Assembly (NCBI GenBank): GCA_945877855.1
Contig: CAMDWA010000001.1
Span: forward strand, 29,719-93,718
From: Thermoflexus hugenholtzii JAD2
GTDB lineage: Bacteria; Chloroflexota; Anaerolineae; J036; Brachytrichaceae
DNA: 64,000 bases
Direction of reading: 5' to 3'
Below, piece after piece: positions 35,074 through 43,408 of the stretch (positions are counted from its first letter, which is position 1; each line of letters begins with the position of its first letter). Both the position numbers and the translations under genes were made by a program. The notes under the pieces were generated by a model that was given only the letters and a program-made list of their open reading frames with translations, had not been told where the DNA came from and searched no databases.

Positions 35074-35724
35074 ATGCTCTGGTCTGTCATCTTACTTTCG
35101 CTTCAAGTATCCGGGTTGGCGTTGTTTTTTGCCGCGTTCATTGGGGTTCCATTTGGGGCATGGTTGGCTTTAACTCGCTTTCGCGGGCGAAGCATCATCC
35201 TCGCCGTTCTATACACGTTTATGGGGTTGCCCCCAGTAGTCGTGGGGTTGATGGTCTACCTATTGCTGTCTCAAACTGGCCCTTTTGCCCAATTGCAATG
35301 GCTATTTACCACAAATGCAATGGTCATGGCACAGGCTGTCATCTCAACACCCATTGTGGCTGGAACCGTGATGGCCGCCGTCAGCGGGGTTGAGCCTGAT
35401 TTACGCCGCCAATTGCTATCGTTGGGGGCGACACCCTTGCGGGCGATGTGGGATGTGGTTTTTGAAGCTCGGTTTGGGGTGCTGCTGGCCCTCGTTGCAG
35501 GGTTTGGCCGCAATATTTCTGAAGTAGGGGCTGTTATGTTAGTCGGGGGTAATATCGAGGGGTTTACCCGTGTGCTTACCACTGCCATTGTGCTCGAAAC
35601 CCGACAAGGTAAGTTTGACCTAGCGGTTAGCTTGGGTTTGGTGTTGTTGGGTTTGTCATTTTTGGTGAATGGGTTATTGCTCATTTTGCAAACCCGCACC
35701 AACGGTATTTGGCGGGCGGTTTAA
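35074..35724 (+). CDS. tupB: Tungstate ABC transporter permease
   Basis: 216 residues, about five membrane helices. It carries the TupB-type loops FMGLPPVVVGL and the EAA-like LSLGATPLRAMWDVVFEAR, and GRNISEVGAVMLVGGNIEG. The start is ATG 35074 (a TTG precedes it); there is no ribosome-binding site because the heptamer hairpin runs up to the codon. It stands between the binding protein and ATPase of the same importer. Confidence 0.9.
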   Translation: MLWSVILLSLQVSGLALFFAAFIGVPFGAWLALTRFRGRSIILAVLYTFMGLPPVVVGLMVYLLLSQTGPFAQLQWLFTTNAMVMAQAVISTPIVAGTVMAAVSGVEPDLRRQLLSLGATPLRAMWDVVFEARFGVLLALVAGFGRNISEVGAVMLVGGNIEGFTRVLTTAIVLETRQGKFDLAVSLGLVLLGLSFLVNGLLLILQTRTNGIWRAV

Positions 35725-35729
35725 TTTCT

Positions 35730-36473
35730 ATGTCTGACCCCATTATTTATCGCTTGCACGACATTGCAAAAAGCTATCGTGGGCGCAGCGCCCCAGCCGT
35801 GTTGGTGCCCGGTGTGATGGAGATAAGGCGCGGTGAAATTTGCGTGATTGTAGGGCCTAGTGGCGCTGGCAAAAGCACCCTCTTGCGCATTTTAGGCATG
35901 ATCGAGCCGCCCACTACCGGTTGGCTTATGTTTGACAATCAACGATACGATGCCAATACCCAACCCGCACTCAGTTATCGCCGTCGCGTGGTTTATTTGT
36001 TTCAGCGGCCATTGTTACTTAGCCAATCGGTTTATGATAATGTGAATTATGGCCTGCGTGTTCGTGGTATCAAAGACGAGCAAAACCGTGTGCAACGCGC
36101 CATTGCCCAAGTGGGGCTGCAACATTTAACCCATGCCAATACCCGTACCCTCTCTGGTGGCGAGGCTCAGCGGGTGGCATTGGCGCGTGCGCTTGTCATT
36201 GAGCCAGACATATTACTGCTCGATGAACCCACCGCTAATCTCGACCCCGCGAATGTTGAAGTAATTGAGCGGGTCATTCGTGAGCGCAACCAACAACAGG
36301 GTATGACGATTGTATTGGTGACGCACAACCTATTTCAAGCCAGGCGCTTAGCGCAACAAGTGGGGTTAATGTTAGATGGCAAATTGATTGAATATGCACG
36401 CGCATCCGCATTCTTTGAATCGCCCGTCGATCCTCGCACCAGTGCTTTTATTCGCGGTGATATGATTTTCTAG
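35730..36473 (+). CDS. tupC: Tungstate ABC transporter ATP-binding protein
   Basis: 247 residues. Walker A GPSGAGKST, signature LSGGEAQRVALARAL, Walker B LLLDEPTANLDP and H-loop VTHNL. I start at ATG 35730, five bases after the tupB stop; the in-frame codon at 35709 would overlap tupB. Supplies tungsten for tungsto- or molybdo-enzymes, none of which is in the window. Confidence 0.9.
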   Translation: MSDPIIYRLHDIAKSYRGRSAPAVLVPGVMEIRRGEICVIVGPSGAGKSTLLRILGMIEPPTTGWLMFDNQRYDANTQPALSYRRRVVYLFQRPLLLSQSVYDNVNYGLRVRGIKDEQNRVQRAIAQVGLQHLTHANTRTLSGGEAQRVALARALVIEPDILLLDEPTANLDPANVEVIERVIRERNQQQGMTIVLVTHNLFQARRLAQQVGLMLDGKLIEYARASAFFESPVDPRTSAFIRGDMIF

Positions 36474-36565
36474 GCACTAGCACATTTTGGCAATCACATG
36501 TATAATAATTATTCAGTGTGACTCGTCAATATATTAAGAGTAGCTTCTTCGTTGATGAAAGGTTT

Positions 36566-36649
36566 TGCCGATTTCACTACCTATTTTCTATAGCATAGGT
36601 GTGTGAGGGATAGTGAAACTGGCCCTTCATCTTGTAGGAATTTGCTCTA
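36566..36649. repeat. 86-nt palindromic element, copy 2 (degenerate)
   Basis: TGCCGATTTCACTACCTA ... GGATAGTGAAACTGGCC, then the tail GGAATTTGCTCTA. It aligns along its length with 1775-1860, but the stem has more mismatches. It lies 92 nt after tupC and about 105 nt before the infC start. Confidence 0.75.
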
Positions 36650-36745
36650 GTATGATAGCGTGTTATATAAAGTAAAATTTTTTCAAGCATTTGCAAAGCA
36701 AATATTGAGGAAAGTTTTGATTAGGTTAGTTTTACCGTTTTAGAT

Positions 36746-36758
36746 AGGAGGACTTATC
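36746..36758 (+). promoter_or_regulatory. infC ribosome-binding site and AUC start codon
   Basis: AGGAGGA at 36746-36752 is one of the few strong Shine-Dalgarno sequences in the window. ATC follows 4 bases later at 36756, in frame with the conserved N-terminus of IF3. A TAG at 36741 closes the frame upstream, and the first ATG (36843) is inside the conserved domain. Confidence 0.7.
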
Positions 36759-37616
36759 CCACCCCAAAGACCCATTCACAATGCCATAGCGAATAGTTAT
36801 CGAATTAATGGCCAGATTCGCGTAGCTCAAGTACGCCTTATTATGCCCGACGGTAGTAACCGCGGCGTGGTAGACATTCAAGAAGCCCAATGGCTGGCTC
36901 GTTCGATGAATTTAGACTTGATTGAAGTTGCACCTGCGGTTAGCCCACCCGTTTGCCGTATTTTTGACTTTGGTAAGTTTACCTATGAGCGCGAGAAAAA
37001 AGAACGCGAAGCAAAGAAAGCACAAAAGACGATTGGTCTCAAAGGAATTCGGCTGCGGCCCAAAACCACCGACCATCATTTGTCTTTTAAGATTCGCGCT
37101 GCCCGACGATTTTTAGAGCAAGGCAATAAAGTGAAGATCACTTTGCGCTTTAAAGGCCGTGAAGGGCGTATTCCGCACGTAGCATTTCGCATGTTGGAAA
37201 AAATGAAAGAGGGCTGTGCCGACATTTCATTGGTAGAGGTTGCACCCGGTATGGAAGGCAACGCCATGTTAATGGTGCTGGCACCCAATACCTTAGCCTT
37301 GGCAGCTTCGAAGCTGAAGTCTACCCAAACCCGTCTTGAGGCTGAGCGAGAGGCCGATTTGGCGGCTGGCTTTGTAGAAGATGGCGATGATGACGACTTG
37401 GACCATGATGATGATGATGTGTTTGAGCACGATGATGACGATCATGATGAGAAGGCTAGCGTGTCGGTCGAAGACCGTGTGGCTGGGCTAGATTTGATTG
37501 CACAAGCCAAGGCTGCCAAAGCTACGGTTGATTTTCATGATAAAAAAGCGCGTAGCGAATTTAACAAAGATAAGCGCAACAAGCATCGTCAGATGGAGCA
37601 GTTTGATTTACCATAA
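36756..37616 (+). CDS. infC: Translation initiation factor IF-3 with acidic tail
   Basis: About 286 residues. IF-3 controls start-codon choice and subunit dissociation on the 30S. N-domain: SYRINGQIRVAQVRLIMPDG and LDLIEVAPAVSPPVCRI; C-domain: KGIRLRPKTTDHHLSFK, KVKITLRFKGREGRIPH. The conserved N-terminus lies upstream of the first ATG (36843), so translation must begin at a rare codon; ATC at 36756 after a strong AGGAGGA fits. IF-3 discriminates against such starts, allowing autoregulation as known for E. coli infC (AUU). Unlike usual IF-3 (~170-180), ~100 extra C-terminal residues follow: an Asp/His-rich stretch (about 208-232) and a basic end. Confidence 0.92.
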   Translation: MPPQRPIHNAIANSYRINGQIRVAQVRLIMPDGSNRGVVDIQEAQWLARSMNLDLIEVAPAVSPPVCRIFDFGKFTYEREKKEREAKKAQKTIGLKGIRLRPKTTDHHLSFKIRAARRFLEQGNKVKITLRFKGREGRIPHVAFRMLEKMKEGCADISLVEVAPGMEGNAMLMVLAPNTLALAASKLKSTQTRLEAEREADLAAGFVEDGDDDDLDHDDDDVFEHDDDDHDEKASVSVEDRVAGLDLIAQAKAAKATVDFHDKKARSEFNKDKRNKHRQMEQFDLP

Positions 37617-37659
37617 GCACTCATAAAACTGTCGTAAAATAGACCTCCGTTAAATTTTA

Positions 37660-37691
37660 AAAATCGGGTTTCTTTAAAGAAACCCGATTTT
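37660..37691 (+). terminator. Perfect hairpin after infC
   Basis: AAAATCGGGTTTCTTT pairs with its exact complement (32 nt, no loop), followed by CTTGTC. Similar core to the repeat at 23882. Probable terminator or processing site between infC and rpmI. Confidence 0.65.
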
Positions 37692-37761
37692 CTTGTCAGT
37701 TTAACAGTATTTTTTGAGCATATTAATTTGACATTAGATCAAATTTCTAAAAGATGAAGGG

Positions 37762-37816
37762 CTGATTTCACTATATCGCCCTCAGCGTAGCTGAGGGCGA
37801 TATAGTGAAATCGGCG
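37762..37816. repeat. Palindrome family member between infC and rpmI
   Basis: GCTGATTTCACTATATCGCC and complement, 26-bp arms with one mismatch, GTA loop, then GAAAA. Confidence 0.88.
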
Positions 37817-37950
37817 AAAATGGCCCTTGATATTTAATGTTACATAACGTGCTGTTAATTAATTAATTTGTTTATTTAAGGTTATTGGTGATACAACAAG
37901 TAGGGACGATATCTATAACTACTGACCAACACCTAATAAAAAGGATAAAA

Positions 37951-38160
37951 ATGCCAAAGATTAAATCACATAAGGCGACATCGAAGCGCTTTCGCTTGAC
38001 CGGTTCTGGCAAGCTGATGCGTACTCGACAGGGCAAAAGCCACTTTCGCCGCAATCGCAGCCAACGCACCATTAACGAGCTTGACACAATGCAAGTTGTG
38101 CAAGGCAATGCCATCGCCAGAAAAATTAAGGCACTGGTTCCAACCTTATCAGATCAATAA
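37951..38160 (+). CDS. rpmI: 50S ribosomal protein L35
   Basis: 69 residues, family length: MPKIKSHKATSKRFRLTGSG start, basic throughout, LMRTRQGKSHFRRN core. AAGGA sits 6-10 bases before the ATG at 37951. Classical order infC-rpmI-rplT, although two hairpins separate it from infC. Confidence 0.97.
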   Translation: MPKIKSHKATSKRFRLTGSGKLMRTRQGKSHFRRNRSQRTINELDTMQVVQGNAIARKIKALVPTLSDQ

Positions 38161-38222
38161 GACAATGGGCGGTTGGTTGTTTATGATGAGCAGCTAACCA
38201 TTCACACAAAGAGGTATAAAGA

Positions 38223-38564
38223 ATGGCACGTGTAAAAGGTGGCGTTAAAGCCCGACGACGACATAATAGAGTACTGGCGACAACCAAGGGCCAGTTTGGT
38301 GCGCGACATAAAAATGTGCGCAAAGCGATGGAATCGCAATTACATGCGTTTTCATATGCAACCCGTGACCGCCGGGTGCGCCGCCGTGAATTTCGCGCAT
38401 TGTGGATTTTGCGTATTAATGCAGCCGCGCGTGAGAATGGCTTGACTTATAGCCAATTGATTCACAAGATGAGTGTAGCAAATATCAATATCAACCGCAA
38501 GATGTTGGCTGATATGGCTGTGCGTGAGCCAGCCGCTTTTACTGCGATCGTTAAGTCGCTATAA
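38223..38564 (+). CDS. rplT: 50S ribosomal protein L20
   Basis: 113 residues. Basic N-terminal extension (MARVKGGVKARRRHNRVLA), then the globular domain (FRALWILRINAAARENGLTYS given as FRALWILRIN and ARENGLTYS). Needed for 50S assembly; in many bacteria it also represses its own operon by binding the leader. AGAGG lies upstream of the ATG. Confidence 0.97.
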   Translation: MARVKGGVKARRRHNRVLATTKGQFGARHKNVRKAMESQLHAFSYATRDRRVRRREFRALWILRINAAARENGLTYSQLIHKMSVANININRKMLADMAVREPAAFTAIVKSL

Positions 38565-38571
38565 AACGACT

Positions 38572-38637
38572 CTGCAAACCAAAATAAAAACCCTCACTAG
38601 ACACAAGTCTAGTGAGGGTTTTTATTTTGGTTTGCAG
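38572..38637 (+). terminator. 31-bp perfect terminator stem after rplT
   Basis: CTGCAAACCAAAATAAAAAC... pairs with its exact complement around a 4-nt ACAA loop. The core CCCTCACTAGAC/GTCTAGTGAGGG is followed by TTTTTATTTT, so intrinsic termination is likely even though the pairing extends through the T-run, which would work in either direction. Confidence 0.9.
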
Positions 38638-38680
38638 AATCGTTTTTAATGGAGTAGATTCCAAATTGATAAAAGGTGTT

Positions 38681-38731
38681 GCCGAATTCATCTATACCCC
38701 AAGCCACGCTTGGGGTATAGATGAATTCGGC
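38681..38731. repeat. Perfect palindrome downstream of rplT
   Basis: 24-bp arms from GCCGAATTCATCTATACCCC, CAC loop, no mismatch, followed by GAAAA. Lies between the rplT terminator and the broken GNAT gene. Confidence 0.88.
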
Positions 38732-38789
38732 GAAAATTTGTTTGAATGGCATCGGCATCTGGGCAACTGGCTTGCGGAGTATAATTTTT

Positions 38790-39302
38790 ATGACCATGGG
38801 AACAGCTTTAAATTTGCCGCCTGCTAAGATTTCACATGCAAATACGCCGGATGATTTGTATTTGGCACATCAACTGTTGCTTGAATATCAGGAAGATGTG
38901 TCGCCATTGGCGACTGACATTGGGCTGTGCCCGTGATTCGATGATTATGAGGTGGAACTCGTGCAGTTCCCTATCATGTATGGCAGGCCCTATGGGCGTT
39001 TGTTGCTGGCGCAATGGCACGGACAAATTTTGGGGATGGTGGCGATGCGTAGGATAGATGATGACGTGTGCGAAATGAAGCGCATGTTTGTGCGGTCAAT
39101 TTTTCGGGGCGAGGGGATTGGGCGCAAATTGCTATTGCGCTTGATTCAAGAAGCGCGGGCCGCAGGGTATGTTTGGTTGCGGCTTGACACTTTGCCTAAT
39201 ATGCGACCGGCGATTAAGATGTATCGCGCATTTGGGTTTGTGCCGATTGCCCCTTATCGTCATGAGGCGGGTTTGGTTTATTTGGGGTTAAGATTACGTT
39301 GA
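38790..39302 (+). pseudogene. GNAT acetyltransferase gene with in-frame TGA
   Basis: Reading from ATG 38790: PDDLYLAHQLLLEYQEDV, then DIGLCP, TGA (38934-38936), then without change of frame FDDYEVELVQFP, GRPYGRLLLAQWHGQILGMVA, CEMKRMFVRSIFRGEGIGRKL and LDTLPNM. Both halves belong to one GNAT domain, so the TGA is a point nonsense mutation, possibly of CGA. A product from the GTG at 38952 would lack the first helix. Readthrough or TGA recoding is possible but no evidence supports it here. Confidence 0.75.
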
Positions 39303-39318
39303 ATGGTTGAATAAAGCT

Positions 39319-40395
39319 ATGCGCCGCACCCAACAATTGCTCTATCAGAAGGCCACGCTGAAACTTGAGATGCTACATACCCCGATTCGACAGCTTGGGT
39401 TGACGATTGAGGGGTCATTTTTTGAGAATGCTATCCCAATTGTGCTTGGGCAATTGCGGCGGGCCGGTGTAACCGAGCTTCAGCCTTATTTTTATGTGTC
39501 TACGGGCTATGGTTGTATTGCTAGCACAGCCATTATTTCGCTGGGATTTTACGATTTTGACCCATTGCTCAAAGAATTAAATTATGAGTTGCGAGGCTGG
39601 TATTACAGCGCCGCCGATTTAAAAATGTTGTTGCGGCATGAGTTGGGTCATGCTTTTTGTTACACCTACAAATTGTATCGGTCGAGCGAGTTTCGGCAAT
39701 TGTTTCAGGTGCAGGGTAATTTTTTTAATACTTACCCGCAAGGTGATGCGTTTGACTATAACCCGTGGAGCAAGCGTTATGTGAACCCGAATGGGGATCA
39801 TTATGCGCAAAAACACCCTGACGAAGACTTTGCCGAGACTTTTTGTGTGTGGCTAACCCCGCGATCGGGTTGGCGGCGTAAATATGCCAAACGCTCGGTG
39901 ATTTTGCAAAAGTTGCAATATGCCCAACGTATGGCGAAGCAATTGGGGCCATTGCCGCCGCGTGTGCAGAGCAACCCCGATTGGATGTATGAGCGGGTGG
40001 AAGATTTGCATGAAACGGTTGGCGAATTTATGAAAGCGACACCCAAGGCTTTGGCCGGTTATCAGGCGTTGGCCACGGGTTTTGTTGACCCTGAGCTAAA
40101 TGCTTTGTTTCGCCCCAAACCGCGTTTGGTGAATGAGCAGCGGATTCAAGCTGAATATACGCCTGCCGCTGTTTTTTTGCGTCAGCAAAAGACTATTTTG
40201 ATCAGCCGAGTGGCAGATTGGGTAGGCGTAGATGCGACAGTAGTGCGCGATTTGCTCGAAAAACTCATTCAGCGGGCCGAGGTTTTAGAATTGTGGTTAG
40301 AAAATGCGCTGCGTGAGATGAAGTTGGTGGAGTTAAGCAGCTACGTGACGGTGTTGTGTGCCAATTATAAAAATACGGGGAAGTATTTGGTTTGA
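39319..40395 (+). CDS. Putative zinc-binding metallopeptidase
   Basis: 358 residues. The motif LLRHELGHAFCY gives HExxH; HPDEDFAETFCVWLTP downstream probably supplies the third ligand (Glu) in the gluzincin style. The sequence between (YNPWSKRYVNPNGDHYAQK) is typical of a family often labelled putative zinc-binding metallo-peptidase. No signal peptide, so it acts in the cytoplasm. The C-terminal ~90 residues are helical. I prefer ATG 39319 over a TTG at 39307. It follows the broken GNAT gene closely. Confidence 0.75.
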   Translation: MRRTQQLLYQKATLKLEMLHTPIRQLGLTIEGSFFENAIPIVLGQLRRAGVTELQPYFYVSTGYGCIASTAIISLGFYDFDPLLKELNYELRGWYYSAADLKMLLRHELGHAFCYTYKLYRSSEFRQLFQVQGNFFNTYPQGDAFDYNPWSKRYVNPNGDHYAQKHPDEDFAETFCVWLTPRSGWRRKYAKRSVILQKLQYAQRMAKQLGPLPPRVQSNPDWMYERVEDLHETVGEFMKATPKALAGYQALATGFVDPELNALFRPKPRLVNEQRIQAEYTPAAVFLRQQKTILISRVADWVGVDATVVRDLLEKLIQRAEVLELWLENALREMKLVELSSYVTVLCANYKNTGKYLV

Positions 40396-40420
40396 GCGAT
40401 GAAGGTGATTTTTGTGTGGT

Positions 40421-41026
40421 TTAAAGTGACCTCAAGAAAGATTTAAGTGCCTCAAATGTTGGGTGATTCCAATCCCAATAATTTGCACGAGCGGCGTGAC
40501 CTACACCAAAATCTGGGCGCGGTGTTGTTGCTAAGTATGCGGCGGTTTGTGATTTTGTTGGGTTTGGCAACATAATCCCAAGAGTTGTAAGACAATTGAT
40601 GTATTCAGCAACACATTTTAGTTCAGGTTTTGAATTGACTGAAGCCAAACACAACGTTTCTAACATGCCAGCATTTTGGTGGTCGGGCAAGATATAAACG
40701 CTAATCCTTAGGGTTGAGTTTGATGTATTGGGTTCCGTTAGATGTGCATGTTGTAATGCCGAGTTGACGCTTGCCATTGCAGCATTAAAGTCAGTTTCGG
40801 CATCGCGGATGATAGCCAATTTTGTCACAGTGAGATTTTCATCGTTAAAACCAGGGGTGATACTTAAGGCTTTTAGAAAGCCTTTTAACTCATTAATGCC
40901 ACCATAGTTTTGTAGTTGAATATCTTGCAAATGGAGGTGAGCTAATAATGCCTCAAAGAATGCTTTCGGCACAGCCCCTTCTACTAATAACTGTTTGGGT
41001 TTCTCAATGACTATTTTTGCTGGCAT
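40421..41026 (-). CDS. DUF3226-like TOPRIM-fold protein
   Basis: 201 residues. LLVEGAVPKAFFEALL supplies the conserved Glu and AIIRDAETDF the D-x-D pair of a TOPRIM metal site, in the right order. DUF3226-like proteins are paired with AAA15-type ATPases. Its ATG overlaps the ATPase stop as TGATG, so the two are translated together. By analogy with OLD-family nucleases and the two-gene PARIS system (ATPase AriA, TOPRIM AriB) it is probably the effector nuclease; that is inference. Confidence 0.7.
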   Translation of the reverse strand: MPAKIVIEKPKQLLVEGAVPKAFFEALLAHLHLQDIQLQNYGGINELKGFLKALSITPGFNDENLTVTKLAIIRDAETDFNAAMASVNSALQHAHLTEPNTSNSTLRISVYILPDHQNAGMLETLCLASVNSKPELKCVAEYINCLTTLGIMLPNPTKSQTAAYLATTPRPDFGVGHAARANYWDWNHPTFEALKSFLRSL

Positions 41027-42045
41027 CAGCGCACCTCTAGTTCAGCTTGTAGGGCTGCCTCTAAAGTCTCTTGGTCATAGGTTGTAGCGGCGATGTTATC
41101 ACCGCGCCGCGATAGGCGATGTAGCGCAAAATGCGACAAGGTGCCTTGTTTTGATAAGGCGTCATGTGCTGCTTGGATACACTCATAGCTATGGGTCGTG
41201 GCAAATATTTGAACGTTATTTTTTATTGCTAAGGTTGACAAGCCTTGCCATACATCATGTAACCCGCGAAAGCCTATGCCATTTTCAATTTCATCAATGA
41301 TTAAAATTTGCGAATTCCCTAGTAAGGTGTCGGCAAAGATGCGTAGTAAGCGGTTAAACCCTTGCCCCATTTGGCTAACGGGCACAAATCGTTCAAGCCC
41401 TACATCAGCATATAAAAATGGTTGATTACCAATTTTTGAATATTGCAAGTCGGTTAGGGCCGGTTCAATGGATTTTAGAATGTCAATTAGGCGTTTTTTT
41501 CCGTCTTTGATCAGCACAAGTTGGTTAAATTCTTCAACATCGGCGGCAGAATTAACGGCACGGGTGGCAGGTAACCCAAATGAATTGAAGGCGCTTATTT
41601 TGAATAAGGATGCTAGGTTTTTAATCTGAAGTAATTGGCCTGTGAATTCAACCCGGCCTCGTATGTATTCTGCTTCATTTATTTCATCTATTCTGGATTT
41701 AGTAAAGAATACGACACCCCCATATTCGGAAGATTGTTTTCCTCTTAAATTTATTTCAATTTTGTTGCCCGTTACTTTAATATAAAAACCGCTTTGAATA
41801 TTTTGATTTTTGAATAACCATTTCCAATAATTTTCGTAATTATCTTGATCATTATTATGTGCAATACGAAATGCACTTGGTAAATGTAACAAATGGGCTT
41901 GATCAGCAAACAGCAAATAGAGCGCTTCTAACAACGCAGTTTTGCCAGAATTGTTTTGTCCGACAAATAAATTAATGCGATTTAACGGTGTGATCGTCGT
42001 ATCGGTAAATTGTCGAAAATTTTGAAGACGAATAAGATCGAGCAT
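41026..42045 (-). CDS. AAA15/OLD-type ATPase (partner of TOPRIM gene)
   Basis: 339 residues. N-terminal LDLIRLQNFRQF and Walker A GQNNSGKTALLEAL, as in SMC/RecF-like AAA15 ATPases; signature-like GQGFNRLLRIFADTLL; Walker B ILIIDEIENGI; H-loop FATTHSYECI. No nuclease domain follows; that role seems to be carried by the next gene. I start at ATG 42045, 19 bases after the MFS stop; the frame is open to 42084 but overlaps it. Codon bias looks like its neighbours, apart from an AT-rich middle (41650-41850). Confidence 0.85.
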   Translation of the reverse strand: MLDLIRLQNFRQFTDTTITPLNRINLFVGQNNSGKTALLEALYLLFADQAHLLHLPSAFRIAHNNDQDNYENYWKWLFKNQNIQSGFYIKVTGNKIEINLRGKQSSEYGGVVFFTKSRIDEINEAEYIRGRVEFTGQLLQIKNLASLFKISAFNSFGLPATRAVNSAADVEEFNQLVLIKDGKKRLIDILKSIEPALTDLQYSKIGNQPFLYADVGLERFVPVSQMGQGFNRLLRIFADTLLGNSQILIIDEIENGIGFRGLHDVWQGLSTLAIKNNVQIFATTHSYECIQAAHDALSKQGTLSHFALHRLSRRGDNIAATTYDQETLEAALQAELEVR

Positions 42046-42064
42046 AAAACAAATCTCATGTAAA

Positions 42065-43267
42065 TTAACCCGCAACGCCAACATTCATCAGTTTTGCCGC
42101 GTCGTTTATTTTTTCGCGGGTAGGTAAGGCTAGCACCAGCAATGCCGCAACAAACGACCATGGTGCGAGCAACAACAGCGCATTTTGCATGCCAAGCCGA
42201 TAGGGTTCAGCCAAAAAGCCAATTAAGGTGGTGCCCAATCCGCCCATAGAGAAAACAAACCCAAGGGATAGCCCCGAGGCCAAGCCAGCACTTTTTGGAA
42301 ACAACTCTTGTGACATGGAGAGCAGCGGAGGCCACGACATGCCGTAAAAGAAGCCGGTGACTGCTGCAACGGGGTAAACTAAGGTCGAATGGGTGAGGAA
42401 ATATAAGGCAGTTAAGGGGCCGCCCAAGAGCAATGAGAAGAAAATGACATTGCGTTGACCAAATCGGTCAGCCGCCATGCCGCCCACAAACCCACCGATG
42501 GCTAAGCCAAACAATTGGGTCGCCGCTAATGAGCTGCCAAAGCCGATGCCAAAGCCCAACTCGTTGCCAAAAAATTGTGGGGTGAGCGAGTTCATGGCGG
42601 ATGATGCACCTGCCCGTAAGGCCATGATTGCCATGAGGGCAAAAATGGCGAAGCCGGTAAAGGCGCGGTTGCGGGGGATGCCTTTGACGGGGGTGCGGGG
42701 TTTTGCCGCAATGCCTTTGCGCCCTAATAACTTAAATAGTAATGGGGTCATCACTAGCCCAAAGATCGACATCACGCCGATGCTTTCTTTATTCATGATG
42801 GTTAACAAGACCCCAGCCAAGAGTGGGCCAGCCGCATAACCAATATTGCCACCCAGCATAAAGATTGAAATGGCGGTTGATTTGCTCTCGCCGCCGGCCA
42901 ATGCTGCGCCTGATGCGCCTTGGGGGTGAAATGCCGCTGAGCCGAGGCCAGCGAATACCATGCACAGCATCACCATTGGCAGGGTGGTGGCAAAACCTAA
43001 TAAAGCAAAAAATAATGAAATGGTAAAAACGCCACCGGCTACAAACCATTTACCGCCCAGTCTGTCGCCAATATAGCCAAATAAAGGTTGTGATAATGAC
43101 GAGGCATAAGAATACATTGCCAAGGTAAACGCAATTTCTGAAATTGATAGATTGAGTGAACGCGCAATAGCAACCATGAGCACGGCGATGGCCCCTGAAT
43201 AGAGGTCGGTGCTAAAGTGGCTGAGCGAGAGTGACCATAAGAGCGGGTTGCGTAAGACTTTTGACAT
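42065..43267 (-). CDS. MFS transporter, fosmidomycin-resistance (Fsr) type
   Basis: 400 residues, twelve helices. HFSTDLYSGAIAVLM near the N-terminus and GSAAFHPQGASGAA in helix 4-5 are typical of Fsr-like drug exporters. The loop GDRLGGKW is the MFS A motif. Same strand and directly upstream of the ATPase/TOPRIM pair; the link may be only positional. Confidence 0.85.
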   Translation of the reverse strand: MSKVLRNPLLWSLSLSHFSTDLYSGAIAVLMVAIARSLNLSISEIAFTLAMYSYASSLSQPLFGYIGDRLGGKWFVAGGVFTISLFFALLGFATTLPMVMLCMVFAGLGSAAFHPQGASGAALAGGESKSTAISIFMLGGNIGYAAGPLLAGVLLTIMNKESIGVMSIFGLVMTPLLFKLLGRKGIAAKPRTPVKGIPRNRAFTGFAIFALMAIMALRAGASSAMNSLTPQFFGNELGFGIGFGSSLAATQLFGLAIGGFVGGMAADRFGQRNVIFFSLLLGGPLTALYFLTHSTLVYPVAAVTGFFYGMSWPPLLSMSQELFPKSAGLASGLSLGFVFSMGGLGTTLIGFLAEPYRLGMQNALLLLAPWSFVAALLVLALPTREKINDAAKLMNVGVAG

Positions 43268-43408
43268 TATAAAAAATAATACGACTTTAATTTAAGCCAT
43301 ATTTTTACAGTTACAATCTGGATGAGATTATAGGTTAAAAGCACACAAAATGATGGGTAAGATTTGTATCTTAACGCTCATCTGAAGCGATTAGGAGTGA
43401 TCAATTTA

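Noticed and set aside
38934..38936. Selenocysteine at the in-frame TGA of the GNAT gene
   Set aside because: No SECIS-like hairpin is seen just after the codon, and no sel gene is nearby; a nonsense change is simpler.
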